DNA of 64,000 nucleotides from Oscarella lobularis (lineage: Eukaryota; Porifera; Homoscleromorpha; Homosclerophorida; Oscarellidae), in assembly GCF_947507565.1 (NCBI RefSeq), contig NC_089177.1, positions 3,286,001 to 3,350,000 of the forward strand. Reading direction: 5' to 3'. The translations under genes and the position numbers were made by a program. Each line of letters starts with the position of its first letter. Position 1 is the first letter of the stretch. The notes beneath the pieces are model-generated. The model was not told where the DNA came from, ran no database searches, and was given only the letters and a program-made list of their open reading frames with translations. This document shows positions 22,883 through 35,386 of this stretch, piece after piece.

Positions 22883-23896
22883 ATGGCCGAAGCATCACCT
22901 CGCTCCGCGCCAGCGGCGGAGAGCGATCCCAAACCCGTCTGCATCGTCTGTCTAGGCATGGCAGGCTCTGGCAAGACGACATTCGTCCAGCGCTTGAACG
23001 CGCATCTGCACGAACGTCGCAAGCCGCCCTACACAATCAATCTCGACCCCGCAGTGCGCGAACTCCCCTATCCAGCGAACATCGACATCTGCGACACGAT
23101 CGACTACAAGTCCGTAATGAAAGACTACAGCATGGGCCCGAACGGAGCGATCGTCACGTCGCTAAACCTATTCGCAACGCGATTCGATCAAGTTCTCGCC
23201 TACGTCGAACGCCAGCAGCGCGAGCGCGCGCGCCACGTCCTCATCGACACGCCGGGACAAATCGAAGTGTTCACGTGGTCGGCGAGCGGCGCAATCATAA
23301 CCGAATCGCTCGCCGCTTCGTTTCCCACCGTCGTCGCCTACATAATCGACACGCCGCGCTGCGCTAACCCCGTCACATTCATGTCGAACATGCTCTACGC
23401 GTGTAGCATACTTTATCGCACCAAACTACCCTTCGTCGTAGTCCTAAACAAAACCGACGTAATCGATCCGAAATTCGCGATCGAATGGATGCGCGATTTC
23501 GACGCATTTCACGCGGCGCTCGCCGCCGAAACGTCCTACGTTTCGGGTCTCGCTCGATCGATGGCGCTCGTCTTGGACGAATTCTATCAGAATTTGTCGT
23601 GCGTCGGCGTTTCGGCGGCACTCGGCGGCGCGTGCATCGACGAGTTTTTTAGCGCCGTCGACGCGGCGCGCGTCGAGTACGAGACCGTCTATCGGCCTCA
23701 GATCGAACGGCTCAAGCGCGAACGAGATCGCGACGAGGAGACGGCGAAACGGCGACAGTTGGAACGATTGAGACGGGATATGGGACGGGGGGAGGAGGTT
23801 GCCATGACAGTCGGTTCGGAGGAGGGAGAGGGAGAGGGGCCCATTCCTACTGGGGGAGATGGATTTCAAATAGATTTGGATGGCGGGGAAAACTGA
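22883..23896 (+). CDS. GPN1: GPN-loop GTPase 1 (XAB1), intronless
   Basis: GPN1 acts with GPN3 in assembly and nuclear import of RNA polymerase II. The single exon encodes 337 residues. Visible motifs are the P loop [10 protein letters not shown], the diagnostic GPN loop [16 protein letters not shown], the G3 region [18 protein letters not shown]4 VVLNKTD, and the dimer-contact helices. A charged C-terminal coiled coil ([17 protein letters not shown]) and an acidic tail follow, as in animal orthologues. The start at MAEAS was chosen because family similarity begins about 20 residues later. It is unusual here in having no intron. It converges with DUSP22 (72 bases between stops). Confidence 0.95.
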   Translation: MAEASPRSAPAAESDPKPVCIVCLGMAGSGKTTFVQRLNAHLHERRKPPYTINLDPAVRELPYPANIDICDTIDYKSVMKDYSMGPNGAIVTSLNLFATRFDQVLAYVERQQRERARHVLIDTPGQIEVFTWSASGAIITESLAASFPTVVAYIIDTPRCANPVTFMSNMLYACSILYRTKLPFVVVLNKTDVIDPKFAIEWMRDFDAFHAALAAETSYVSGLARSMALVLDEFYQNLSCVGVSAALGGACIDEFFSAVDAARVEYETVYRPQIERLKRERDRDEETAKRRQLERLRRDMGRGEEVAMTVGSEEGEGEGPIPTGGDGFQIDLDGGEN

Positions 23897-23968
23897 TATT
23901 AATTAAATTTAGTCTAAAAGTGGAGTTTTTGCATATGGGATATAAAACTAGAGACTAGAAAGTCACTC

Positions 23969-24458
23969 CTAGTCTATTGGATCCGTAGTTGCAGCTTGCT
24001 TCTCTCGCAGTAGCTTTTGCAGGTGAGCGTCGTCGTCGTCGAACTTTGAGTCAGGATAGAGCGCTTTAAGCCGTTCCCTTTCCGAGCGCGCGACGCCGTT
24101 CTGGTAGAATTTCATTAGTTGGTTTTGAAAGCCAAAATTGGGACCGGCTTGGGGTCGAGCGCAGCGCACCGCTTCCAGTATCTCCGGCCAGCCAAAGTGG
24201 GTGACACTCATCAGATAGGCACACGTTATAGTCACGGCGCGAGATACTCCGGCAATGCTGTAGAATTCAGGATTGGCGGGGAAAGGGTTTTTTTCTGAAG
24301 GGGTCTCGCGTTTTTACCAGTGAACGAGCACTGTCCCACCGCTGAGCCTTTGTATATAACCGTATTAGGGATGTGCGATAGGGTCTGAGAGGAGTTTTGT
24401 TACCTGGCTTGGTGAATGAAGTTCGTGCAATCTTGAAAATATTTCGAGCTAATAATAG

Positions 24459-24489
<31 letters not shown>

Positions 24490-24903
24490 TTCTTTCTATT
24501 TATTAGACGGCACGCCGCTCAAGACGCACGCAAGGTAAGAATTAGAGCAACTTACAGATCTTCCGTGGGACTGTCGTCGACGTCGAGGCACTTGTACTTT
24601 AGATACTGCGAGTACAGATGCAAAAACGGCTCAATGCTTTAGTTCGGAGCGAGTCTTTACATCGTAGTGTTCTTTGGCAGACGAGTGGAGAGACACGACA
24701 TGCGTGATACTGTTCTCCTTCAGTTGTTGCTCGTCTTTCGCGTCTATTTAGGAGAAGGCCGGTTTTTTTGCATAATTACTAAAGCGTGTTCACACTCGAC
24801 CTCGACAACTGCCCACGAAGAGGCCGGGAACAATCTAGGGGTGGGTGACGATCTGTCAACGCATTAGAAGCAAAGATAGAACCTTGTTCATTCCGTTTCC
24901 CAT
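23969..24903 (-). CDS. DUSP22: Dual specificity protein phosphatase 22 (JSP-1) orthologue
   Basis: Atypical DUSP acting on phospho-Tyr/Ser/Thr, linked to JNK signalling in vertebrates. Exon 1 is only 21 bases (24903-24883) and encodes MGNGMNK, identical to the human N-terminus; its Gly2 is the N-myristoylation site. Next come VPGLFVGSCRDAKD, the SITHVVSLHSSAKEHYD segment, YLKYKCLDVDDSPTEDL with the general-acid Asp region, and YFQDCTNFIHQAR. The catalytic HCIAGVSR loop (HCx5R) is split by an intron near 24320. The last exon, ITCAYLMSVTHFGWPEILEA, runs to a Lys/Asp-rich end at TAG. All catalytic residues are present. Seven short exons keep phase. It could equally represent the DUSP15/22 ancestor. 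Confidence 0.93.
24461..24489. repeat. TAA microsatellite in a DUSP22 intron
   Basis: A perfect (TAA)n run of about nine units near the acceptor side of a DUSP22 intron. Confidence 0.85.
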
Positions 24904-25737
24904 TTTTGCAGCACCAGTTAGTTGAATTCAACATTAGTATCCTATACGGGGTTTAACTTAAAGCGGAAGTGACGTCTTGCGGAAAAATGTACAAAAATCG
25001 TTTGTTCTTGTTTATAAACGAAATAGAAGGTAGGTGAATAGTTGGCGTGTGCAGTTTCTGACGATCGATTGTTCATTGTATGCAGATGAGGACACGTGAT
25101 TCACACACCTTGTGGAAGTGTCCGACCGTAAACTTACATGTGGTCAAAATGAGAATCGAAGGCGCACACGGCTTGCGGGTATGGCATGTCTAACAAAAGC
25201 CGTGCCAGACGAATCTGTTTATTTGTTATTGTCTGCTAGCATCGTTCAAACGATGCAAGCGGAACCCCGACCAATTCTCCCTAGTCAATATTTGGTCTAA
25301 TGCCGAAAGGAAATAGGCTACAAGCCGAGCGACAAAACGACCACAAACTGTGTCAACCGTCCACGTGACCGGCGTAGCGGGGGAGGAAGACGAGTTTATC
25401 AACAGAGGCACGAGCTACTAAAAGGTACGCACGCCAGCGTCACCGCACGCGGTCATAACGATGCAAATTTCAGAAGAACAACAGCGATATGTATTCGGAA
25501 CGAAACAGCAGCCCCTCTCGTTTAGCAGACCGCCGACTTTCACCTGATGACGTCAAGAAGGTACGCAGTAGGAGGTGGCATTTTAATTGGATCACGAGCA
25601 GTTTGTTTACGTTATCTCACTCGGACACGTGCAAGGGGCGTAGCAGGTCGCGGGGCTGCGGCTCCGCAAACCATAAGAGGCCCCGTGCCAATCGCTAGCC
25701 CATCACAAAAATCCGGTTACGAGCGCGAACCCGAGCG
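24904..25737 (+). other. Interval with candidate orphan exons upstream of the PEPS-like gene
   Basis: About 830 bases without a recognised gene. Several exon-like pieces flanked by good splice signals are visible on the plus strand: ATGTACAAAAATCG... to GAAG|GTAGGT (24987-25030), an exon at about 25474-25560 between ATTTCAG and AAG|GTACGC encoding NSSPSRLADRRLSPDDVKK, and an exon beginning at about 25650. They may be 5' UTR exons of the downstream gene or a small unrecognised gene. No conserved product emerges and the frames do not join throughout. Confidence 0.35.
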
Positions 25738-28700
25738 ATGTCATTTTTCATTCTCGCCACCTTGTCATTGCTCGCAATCGCGATGATCGCCATCGCTACA
25801 TCACGTCGACGTCGCCGCGGCATTCGCGCGCGCGATCGCACCTCGTGTCATCGTCTTCCCAGCGATCCGTCTCGCGGCGCCCTTCATCGCTGCAAAACGT
25901 GGTTCTACTACGCTCTCGTCACATTGCGTCGCATGCGCTCGCAGACGGCGGCGGCGGTGTCTCGCCGGCTGCGGTCGGAGCCGGCGGCTGATCTGTCCGA
26001 TTCGAAAGACGGCGAGTACGCAGTCGACTCGGTCTACGTAAACGGCTTTTCGGCGGACGGCGAACGTGCCGTTTTTCTACGCGTGTGTCGTCGTCCGGCC
26101 GTCGATAAAGCGGAACTGTGGCTCGTCGTGCAGCACGAAGCGATCGGCTCGCTTCGCCTTCCCGTTCATCCGCACTGCTACGTCGACGCGCCGACAAGCG
26201 ACGTCGAGAACGGATTCGCCGCCCAAGGACTCCGAATCGATTGCGTCGAACCGGGCAGGATATGGAAGGCGACGTACAGCGGTCATTTGAGGTAGATAGA
26301 GTAGGGGCGATTCTCCTTTCTAAACGAGGGGCGTGGGACGATATTCGATTTCCCTCGCGCGTTCGTGTTTATGTTTACGCTATGAAAAGAGTGCATGAGA
26401 GATAGCATGCAAATTGCGTCGGCAGTTGTTTCTCTTCGAGAATCGGTCGCCGTTTAGCGAAGCCGGTCGCTTTCCTTCGCACGGTCTCACCCGAGCTCCG
26501 CGTCAATTGGGCCCATTAGGGGGATCGGCATCACGTGTACGTGCACGTGCCAATAGAGCGCGAGAACCGGCTGTTTCCATTCGATGTCGTTCCTTTCCAC
26601 ATCCGACTTCTTCTTACAAGATTTATTTATAGACTCGATCAGTCGGGGGTAGCGGATGAAACGAAGCGAGAAGTTTTCGTTCGGCTGCGTTTGAGGTAGG
26701 CGCGCTTTTTCGTCCCTCGCTAATTAATCGGCGGGGCGTTCGGTCAATTGCAAAAACGCGTGTTGATACAGATGGTCGGCGTTCACAGGAATATTCGACT
26801 TCGAAACGGAGACGCATCCGTGGGCAATAGCGGACGCGCTCGCCCGCGAAACGATGAACCCGGAAACGCGGGAGAAACTCGAGAAGTGCGCGGGAACCCC
26901 CCAGGGACACCTGCTCTCGTTTCGAATAAAGACATGCATTTTTCCTCTAGGGCCGAAGGAAGTCAATTGCACTGGGAACAGTGGGGTCAATTGAGCGGAA
27001 CGTTGACCGTCGACGAAGAGGATTACGAATTGAATTTGAGAGGCATGAGAGATCGGAGCATAGGTATAGAATGGGAGGGGGGATGCGGAAGTCGCGGGGG
27101 CTCTTGGTATCTTAAAAAAATGCATGTGGTCGTGCTTTCTCTTGGGACAAATGCTCCCAAAGCTAAAGGGCTTCTCGGTTTGCAGGACGTCGGAAGTGGG
27201 CGGAGCTTACAGGGTACTGTTTACACTTTGGGCACCTGCAGGTGAGAAGAAAAAAAAGGAACGGGCATCTGGCGTCGGGAATTTGATCGAAAGCCAGTGG
27301 AAGAATGCGGAGCTCTCACGGCTTTTTGGTTTATTTATAGAACGGTGCAGTTTTTCACGTGGCGGTGGTCAGCACGTCGAACACGTTTGGCAGGTAAGTC
27401 ATAGCAGAGATAGGAAGTAAAAAAGAAGGGGCAAACGCATTCGCAGGGTCGTCAGTGGATACGTAATGAAACCGAACGGCGTGTGCGAAGCCGTGACGAG
27501 CTGCACGTTCGATTTGGAAGCATTCGTGAACGCCGAGACCCTTCCCACTCACTACACGTTCACGTTCGACACAGGTAGAGAGGAAACTAAGCGTCGCGCG
27601 CGGATTGAATAAATGTAAGAACGCGTGGTTTGTCTCGCGTTTAGCGAACGACGAGTACGACGTGGAATGTCGCGTCGACGAGGATATCCTCTTCCTCTGC
27701 GGCGCTCGCGACGATCGGGCGGAAATTCACGAACGAAAGACGAAATTCGTCGTGAACGGTTTCGCCGGCGTCGGCGTGAGTGAAGTCAAAGTGCGAGACG
27801 ATGGCGGGAAAGTGACGGGAAGCCGAAAAAACGCGCCAGCTCACCTGCCAATCATTCCGACGTCGGCCAATCAAATGACGACCAGCTTGACAATGCGTCT
27901 CACCGATCCGCGCGCCCGGCTAACCGAGTTGACCGGCGGAAAGGGATCCCAATTGGCCCAGCTTGCCGCTATGAAATCTCCCCAGGCAATGCTCGACGAC
28001 CGGAAGTTATTGTCGCAAAAAAAATGAACCTCTTAGGTTACGGTGCCTGATGGATTTTGTATCACGTCGGCCTCTCTGGATAAACATCTGGAGGTATATT
28101 GTATCAATTGTAATTAGACACAGGGACCGCACGACGCTAAACACCCCCCCCTCGAGCGACTCGATCTCGCAACGACCCTTTTAGTCTTTTACCAAATTGG
28201 AACCCGATCGCATGCATGCATTTGACCCCCGTTTAGTTGCAAAGGGCTCATACGCTGTTTTTTTCTGCAGGTCAACGCCGACATAATAGACGCTTTGAGA
28301 GACCTTAGAAATCGTTGGTAAGTGCTCGCGAAGCGGCGAAGCGTGGGGTCTCGCGTTTCACGCTCACTTTTCGTTTCTTCTAAGGAACCGAAGCGGCGAT
28401 CTTCGCGCCGGATACGAAAGGTGACACTTGTATACGATCTTTACGCCCGCGCGCGCGTCTCTAACTATAGTTCTTTTCGCCGGGGGTCGCGGCGGCGGTT
28501 TTCTCTCGTGTGCAGAATCGAGACGGCATTTGCCAACTCATTTATTCCCGCCGACGTCAGAGAAGCCGTTCGAATGGAATACGATGCTCTGTGCGAAGGC
28601 GACGAGACCACGCCCGTTGCTGTTCGCTCATCAGCCGTTGGTAAGGAAGCGCACGTGCCGCGAAAGAAAAAAAACGCGGGAAATTTTTTTTATTGTCAAA

Positions 28701-31700
28701 GGCGAGGACGGCGGAACGAGCTCCGCCGCCGGTCAAATGAAAACTTTTCTCAACGTTCGAGGAGCGAACGACGTAATGCGTTGCGTCGTCGATTGCTGGG
28801 CGTCGCTTTTCTCGCACCAAGCCGTTCAGTATCGACGACAGCACGGCTGGCCGATCGTCACTCCCATGGCAGTCGTCGTTCAGCGAATGGCGCGTGCGCA
28901 CACGGCCGGCGTTTTGTTTACCGCCGATCCAATTACGGGCAATCCGAAGTCGATTGTAATTAATGCCGCTCGAGGGCTCGGCGAGGTGAAGAGAACGCCT
29001 ATTTCATATGCGCGCACTTACGCGACGTCTTTGTTTTCAGGCTGTTGTGTCTGGAGAATGCGATCCGGACGAGATCAAACTGGAACGTCGGAGTGCAACG
29101 GGCGTTTCCATCGTTTCCGGTAAGAGACCCTAGAAAAATATACGCCGACTATTCGAAAAAAAGCTTTTTCTCCCGTTAGATTCAAATGATTGTTGTTTGT
29201 CTAGTCGACAGATCACTGCTCTCGCTCATTTGGGACTCGAAGTGAGCATAGAGAGCAGATTGTGTATATAGGAGGTGGAATTCGATTTGTTTTGGCTCAT
29301 AGATTGAGAACGCCTTCGGTTTCGCCGTTGACGTCGAGTGGGCAGAGTGCGGTGGTTCCTTTTACGTACTTCAGGTCGGAAAACGGGAAGTGTTTCATCA
29401 ACGAATTATATCCCAAGCCCCCTCTTCCTCTCCCCAGGCGCGACCCATCACCGCTCTGATGACCGAAACGGACGACGAACTGATGAAGGAACTCGACACG
29501 GCGCTCGCTTCCGATTCCGAACATTTGACGACGTGCAATATTGGGTGAGTCTTCGCGACAATATGGTGCCGTCATTTCGGCAATTTCTCGTTTGCATATC
29601 TCCCCCCCCCCGTGCAGCGAAGTTTCTCCCGGTGCGTCGACGCCTCTCACGCAGAGCGTTTTCTTGCAAACAATCGAGACGGTCCTGCAGAGAATGCAAG
29701 TTCAATTCGGCGTCATGCCGGCATCGGTGACGCCCGCCTACAAATGCATCGGCACCTACTTCGGCCACAGTTTCATCAATTTGCACGTGAGACAGGAAAA
29801 CCAACGACAAAACCGCCAATAATAATAATAATCGAGTCTTTGCAGACGTTGGGCAATACGTTCGAGAATAATAGCCTATTCGGCGACAAGATGGGCTGCG
29901 AGTTGGGTCTTTGCGGACGGGTAAGACTAAGGAGACTCTCGCGGCACCCGGTTTCATCGCGTCTATGTGTGCACTATTGTCTTTTGCAAGCCTGTGCATG
30001 ATCTGACGATGGACATGATTGTGTCGCACAATGGAAAGTCGTCGTTTTTTCGACGAATCATGAATGGATTTGCGTCGTTGTGTGTAAGAAGAGAGTTCTT
30101 TGTTTATTAGTGGATATTTTAATCGATTTTTTTTCAGTACATTATGAGAGGTAGCAAAAAGTTGCCCGAGCTGCAGTCTTTGCTCGATGCCCAGTTCATC
30201 GAAAAGAAAAGAAATGTCCGTTGTATGTACGAAGAAATTGACCGTCTTTTGCCTGTTTTGCAAAAGGTGAGCAAGATTCTCTCTAAAAATGTCTAAAAAA
30301 TCACACTCTCTTCTTAGACGTGGGGCATACACATGCAATTGAGTGCCAAGTCCGGCTCATTGAGTTGCATTTTAGTTCGCATTCTCGCCGGTCAATCAGC
30401 AAAGGGTGCGACGCCCCGCGCTTCACCAGCATTCCGTTCGCGAATGATCATTTTTTAGAACTAACAGCCGAGGTTCTATCCGATGTTGCTATGCTATTGT
30501 CGACCTGCAGTAATGTCGTCAGTGCTGACGTGCCGTCTGCACTCGAGGTAAAGATAGTGAAGTCTCTTAGCTAATAGCGAACGTTATGAGACTTTTCCTA
30601 TCAAAAATTAATAGACTTTGACGGTGCGTTTTCTATAGAAACTCGCTGAAAGCGTCATAAACACAGCAGGACGACGAATGGCTTTGAAGTTTATTGGTTT
30701 GGACGCGGAGGTAGACGGACACGGACGTTGTTGTCGTTTTCTCTTGGTGTTGAATTCCTTTTTTTTTGCGTTTTACAGTCGGCGTTGGTTTGGCTCAAGT
30801 CTGCCGGCAACCGAGTGTCGGCTGCTTTTCTTTCCTTTCTTGACAAACACGGACATCGGTGTTTGCGAGAGGTGCGCGCGAGCGGTAGAAAAATTAATAG
30901 AGGATAATTTTTTCTTTCTGTAGAATGAATTGCGCGAGCAACCGTGGGGCACGAATCCCCTAACGCTCGTTCCTGTTCTGCAAGTAAGCGCGCCCCCGGC
31001 GAACCTTTTTTTTTTGAATAATTTGCCCCTTGGAAGGCTCTTATCCGATCTCTTCTCAACAAAACCGGCGATCAGGATGGCAATTCCGCCGAGAAAACGA
31101 ACGCAGTTTACACGGCCTACTGGGTTGAACGAGATTGTGCAGAGTCACGAGATTACGACAGTTCTATCATTGATTCCATGAAAACGAAGCTGTCTTGGAT
31201 GAATAAGTAGACGTCTTCCGCCTCTGCGAGTGAACTTTCTTTCAAGTTTTTCTTCTCGTATAGGAAATTGGTTCAGTTTATTTTGCCGCAAGCGCGAGAA
31301 GCCGTCAGACAGCGAGAACTAGGAAAAGTGATATAAAAACCGCAGCCCACACTTTAAAGATCTTATGATGAGTTCTATGCTATATAGTCTTTGGCCGTAA
31401 AGATGTCGGATCGCTTTCGCGAAGCCTACAATCATCTTGGCCACTTACTTGTTGTCGAGGTAAATCTGCGGCGATGGAGAACGAGATTTTGATTTCGTTA
31501 TCGTTTGCTACTTAGGAATATCTTCCCGATGCCGATCTCCTCTTCTTTTTCACTCACTACGAAATTGGACGGCTTGTTGCCGGCGATCGAACGCTCGTCA
31601 CGAAGGCAGTTCGTCGAAGGAAGATTCACGCTGATCAAATGAAGCTCGCCTTTTTGCAGTTCAACGTCGGGCGACCGAAACCCGTAAGAAACGTCTAAAA

Positions 31701-32307
31701 AAATGTCTTTCGAGGATATTGGATTTTTGATTTTTCTATAGATTGTGAAAACTGACGAAACCGAATGTCCTCGTTCGTCCTTGTCCGGACTTCCCGTCAG
31801 TCGAGGAGTTATCAAAGGCAGAGCGAGAGTTGTTCTCAACGTCCAGGAGGCAGCCGACATTCAGGTAGGAAATTCCTTTTATATACGCCGCGCAACAGGT
31901 GTTCAAAAAAATGTTTTTATTGCAGCCAGGCGAGATCCTAATCACCCGCTGCACAGACGTCGGTTGGAGTCCCTACTTTCCCCTAATTGCCGGCCTGGTA
32001 ACTGAGCTGGGCGGTCTTTTATCTCACGGTGAGTCATGATCCCTATCTTTCCTTCAATCATCATCAGTGTTCATTAATTATAATGTGTTTGTTTTCTCTT
32101 CTGCAAATAGGGGCGGTGGTCGCACGAGAGTACGGCTTGCCTTGCATTGCTGGCGTGCCCGAGGCGACGTTTCACATTCAAACAGGTAGGCGGTGTTCGC
32201 TTTGAATTATAGCTGATTGACGTGAAACACGTTTGTTGATCGATTTAGGCGATTTGGTCCTGCTAAACGCAACTGGTGGCACTATCACCAAACTAAACGT
32301 ATCTTGA
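25738..32307 (+). CDS. Membrane-anchored PEP-synthase / rifampicin-phosphotransferase-like protein
   Basis: A multi-exon gene. The start ATG (25738) opens a hydrophobic anchor (ILATLSLLAIAMIAIA) followed by a poly-Arg stop-transfer. A beta-rich region ends with GTLTVDEEDYELNLRGMRDRS, a segment I associate with uncharacterised animal PEP-synthase-like proteins. Then comes a PPDK/PEPS ATP-grasp domain: LTGGKGSQLAQLAAM, TVPDGFCITSASL, VAVRSSAVGEDGGTSSAAGQ, AGVLFTADPITGNPKSIV, ARGLGEAVVSGECDPDEI, and the closing FAVDVEWAE then YVLQARPIT. A long helical middle region follows. The last exons form the phosphohistidine swivel domain with ELGGLLSHGAVVAREYGLPC; the catalytic His codon is at 32025-32027. 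There is no PEP-binding TIM barrel after it, so the layout resembles rifampicin phosphotransferase more than PEP synthase. Substrate unknown. Animal-like introns throughout argue against contamination. Confidence 0.85.
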
Positions 32308-32585
32308 ACGACTTTGATTGAGGAAGCGAAGGAAATGATATCTTAGTTAGTCATTTAGACTGAGAGCGGCTGCAACTTTAGATGCGGCCGTGTATTTGCA
32401 TTTCGGATGCTGGCATCTAATCATGTACAAAACTGTCCTACAAAACTGCTGCAGTATTGTCTACTAAAACGAAACGGCATATAGGCTGTTCATTTGATAT
32501 GTACCTATCGAGAGCATTTGACGCAAACGTCGTTGCCTAGCACAACGAACTCGCGTGCGCTAATCGGCTTCGGTCCTGCACGAAA
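32308..32585. other. Intergenic, PEPS-like to GPAA1
   Basis: 278 bases of moderate A+T content, holding the 3' UTR of the PEPS-like gene and the GPAA1 promoter. I see no clear motif in it. Confidence 0.5.
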
Positions 32586-35241
32586 ATGGGCCTTGTCTCG
32601 GGAATGGAGTCCACTCAGCGGCAAAAATTGCTGCTAAAACTTCGAAAGAACGATACAACATACGGGTAAGCGTACTAGTAGAACCGAGGCCCCATTTGAG
32701 GGTAACCGTGGCTCGGGGGGCTCCAGCTTCATTGCGTACGCAATCGGCTTGGCTTGGTTCGTCGCACTAGCTCACGATTCATTAAACGGAGAGCTGTACG
32801 TGGACGAAAACGCACTCGTTCCCGGCTTGGCAAGGGAAGACTATTCGAGATCGACCGAAGCGTTTGAATTCGCTCGAGAATGGGAACAACTCGACGGGCA
32901 AAGGCAAACGCGAAATACTCGCACACACGTCATACGGGCACTCTACGCATCGCCTTAGAAACGCGGCCGTGTCTTGGCTTCAAAATAAACTTGCCACAGC
33001 GGGCCTCGAAGTGTATTTCCAAAACTTCAGCGTCGATTTTCCTTTTCCCGACTCAGTTCAGCCAAAGGCAATACGAAAATGATCCTAATCGGTAAATATA
33101 AATAAGCAATACTTTGGCTTTTCCTTCTCAGAGAATAAGTGGCACTAACGTATACGGGATACTTAGAGCTCCTAGAGGAACTGGGGCCGAGTCGATCGTC
33201 CTCACGTCTCCCTATCGACTCGGGGGGTCGGACGGAAGTCTGACGGAAGTTTCTGCACCTTCTCATTATGGTGTAGCACTTCTTCTTTCGCTTGCACGCT
33301 ATCTTCAAAGTTAGTGGCAAGCGATGTGTCAAAAAGACCATTTTTTTAATTAATCGCTTATAGCTTTGAACTATTGGTCGAAGGACGTCATATTTCTCTT
33401 TCCTTCGCACGATTTAATAGGAGTCCAAGCTTGGCTCGACTCCTACACAAACATTAAATTGAGCAGTAAAGAAAATCTTCGCGAAAACGATATTTGCTGC
33501 GACTTTTTCTCTTAAGACATTGATGCTGATCCCCTCACCGGCCGTGCTGGCACTCTCCAAAGCGCACTAAACATAGAAATGGCTACGGAAACGTTTAACC
33601 TAATGGAAGTGGATGCGGGTTAAAATTACGTAGTCATTAATTATTAGAATATCTTCTTTATTTTATTAGTGAGTATAAATGGAATGGTTCCCAATTACGA
33701 TGCCTATAGCATGGCCTATCGCGTTGCTCAGAGACACGGAATTCCCGTTGGACCCTTTGCCTCGGTAACAATAAAACGAACGGGACTTTAGTTATTTAAT
33801 TGAATGGGGGATTCACAGAGTCTTACTGAGACTTTGGATAATTTTGAGGAGTACGTTCTCGCTCTTGAGACAATGTTGAAGTCTACGGCAGCGGAGGCGA
33901 TTGGCATACCTGTAAGCAGTCACGGATTGTTTGTGAGGTAAAGGCAATTCTCATAAGAGAGAAACTCACCACCACGCAGAAGGAGTAGCATATAAACTAG
34001 ATATCGAGTTGAATCCGTTACTCTAAGGACAGTGAAAGATCGTAGCAAAAGTCAGGGACAAAATTTCGATTTGCGCGTCATGGGAAGGTTAACTTAGAAT
34101 CATATGTAATTTTTAAGAGGGGGGGCTTATAAGATTTAATTTCCTAGGGTGGTCGAAGGGGTGGCTAGGTCAATGAACAATCTCCTAGAGCATTTGCATC
34201 ACTCGTTTTTCTTTTACATTCAACCCAAGCCGGCTCGTTTCGTATCCGTTTCCCTCTACGCTCCTCCGGCGGCTCTCCTTCTACTGGGCCCCATACTCAA
34301 AATATCTTTTCGTGAAAATGCATGATGGGGGGAGGGGGGTCTATCAGTTCTTGATTATTTCTTAACTTTTTCTACGCTATATCTCTGTGGGTGATTTCGG
34401 GTAAAAAAGACGAATCGGACGACGCTTCTCTTTCGTCTAATACGGTAGTAAAAATGCGAAATTTTTCTAACTAAAAATTTATCCTTTTTCTATTCAGTAC
34501 GCTTTTGATCAAGTATCAAGAAGAGTTGGTCTGCTGTTGCCCACGTGGTTGATCTGCATATCATCTGGTGTATTGACGTTCTTTGCTCCTCACTTGGCAG
34601 TCATCCTTCTACCTTCTATAAATCAAACTACCGCCGTTCTCGTGGGCCTCGGAGCATCAATTCTAATAGAAACGTTTCTCGCTCCCCTTGTGGTCTCCAA
34701 GTACAGTACATTCAACGTTTCTAAATTATCTTTTTTTTGAAATGTTTGATTAGGTTTCGAAGCGGGGGGCGTGTCGCATCCGAAAGAAATTTGCTTTTGT
34801 GCTTTGCTTTGGTCTATACAGCCGTTTTTCTGGCCGGGCTCTGTATGAGTAATTTTGCTATGGGATTGCTCGTTGCCACTGTTACTGTCATTCCTGTTTT
34901 GCTCGGTTTTCGAGGAGAAGACAAAAGGTGATTGTTTTGAGAGCCCGTTTTTTTTAATTAGATGATTTCTTTTTAGGAGTGGAACTCTGGGAAAAATCGT
35001 TCTTTTTATGGGTTCGCCTCCTCTTGTTTTATTTGCTTGTTGGAGTTGGCGTTTTCTACTGGTTGATTTTGTCTCAGCGAGTCATGTGATCGAAGCAGCG
35101 TTTGCTGCGTACAAGACAGCGATATTGTCGGGACTTCGCAACGGATATTTAATTGGCAGTTGGTCTTATTTTGCAGTGACTCTTGGTTGGTGGCCGAGTT
35201 GGTTGCTTTTATGGGCAACCGCGTGGCAAAGAATTGATTAG
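32586..35241 (+). CDS. GPAA1: GPI transamidase subunit GAA1
   Basis: GPAA1 is a subunit of the ER-membrane GPI transamidase that attaches GPI anchors to proteins. The start MGLVSGMES matches the family opening MGLLSD. A first membrane segment FIAYAIGLAWFVALA is followed by YVDENALVPG. The lumenal M28-like domain shows GLEVYFQNFSVDFPFPDS, SGTNVYGILRAPRG, a peptidase-like core, INGMVPNYD, and SHGLFVRYRVESVTLR. The C-terminal part holds several hydrophobic helices (34500-35240) and ends WLLLWATAWQRID. Introns are 45-120 bases. Family members lack some zinc ligands of true aminopeptidases; I did not check each here. Confidence 0.93.
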
Positions 35242-35386
35242 CGCGGTGCATGTATACGGGGATGATTGTGTCTATGGTGAGGAGGCGTGGCAACTCTGTT
35301 TCAAGCGTGCGCAAATCGACTTTGCCTGTGTTTGAAGTTTATTCGGCGAAATTTCACTATCTGCGGCACAATTTCGATACGAAAAA

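Noticed and set aside
22780-23367. 195-codon Arg/His-rich plus frame inside GPN1
   Set aside because: It is an out-of-frame shadow of the GPN1 coding exon.
24461-24489. Short tandem repeats considered as CRISPR-like arrays
   Set aside because: These are simple mono- to tetranucleotide microsatellites in introns with no spacers, in a eukaryotic genome.
29448-30338. 296-codon open frame on the minus strand
   Set aside because: It is antisense to several PEPS-like exons with conserved plus-strand motifs and spans their introns.
25738-32307. Bacterial contamination as the source of the PEPS-like gene
   Set aside because: The coding sequence is split by many short GT-AG introns like its neighbours and lies between animal genes with no composition break.
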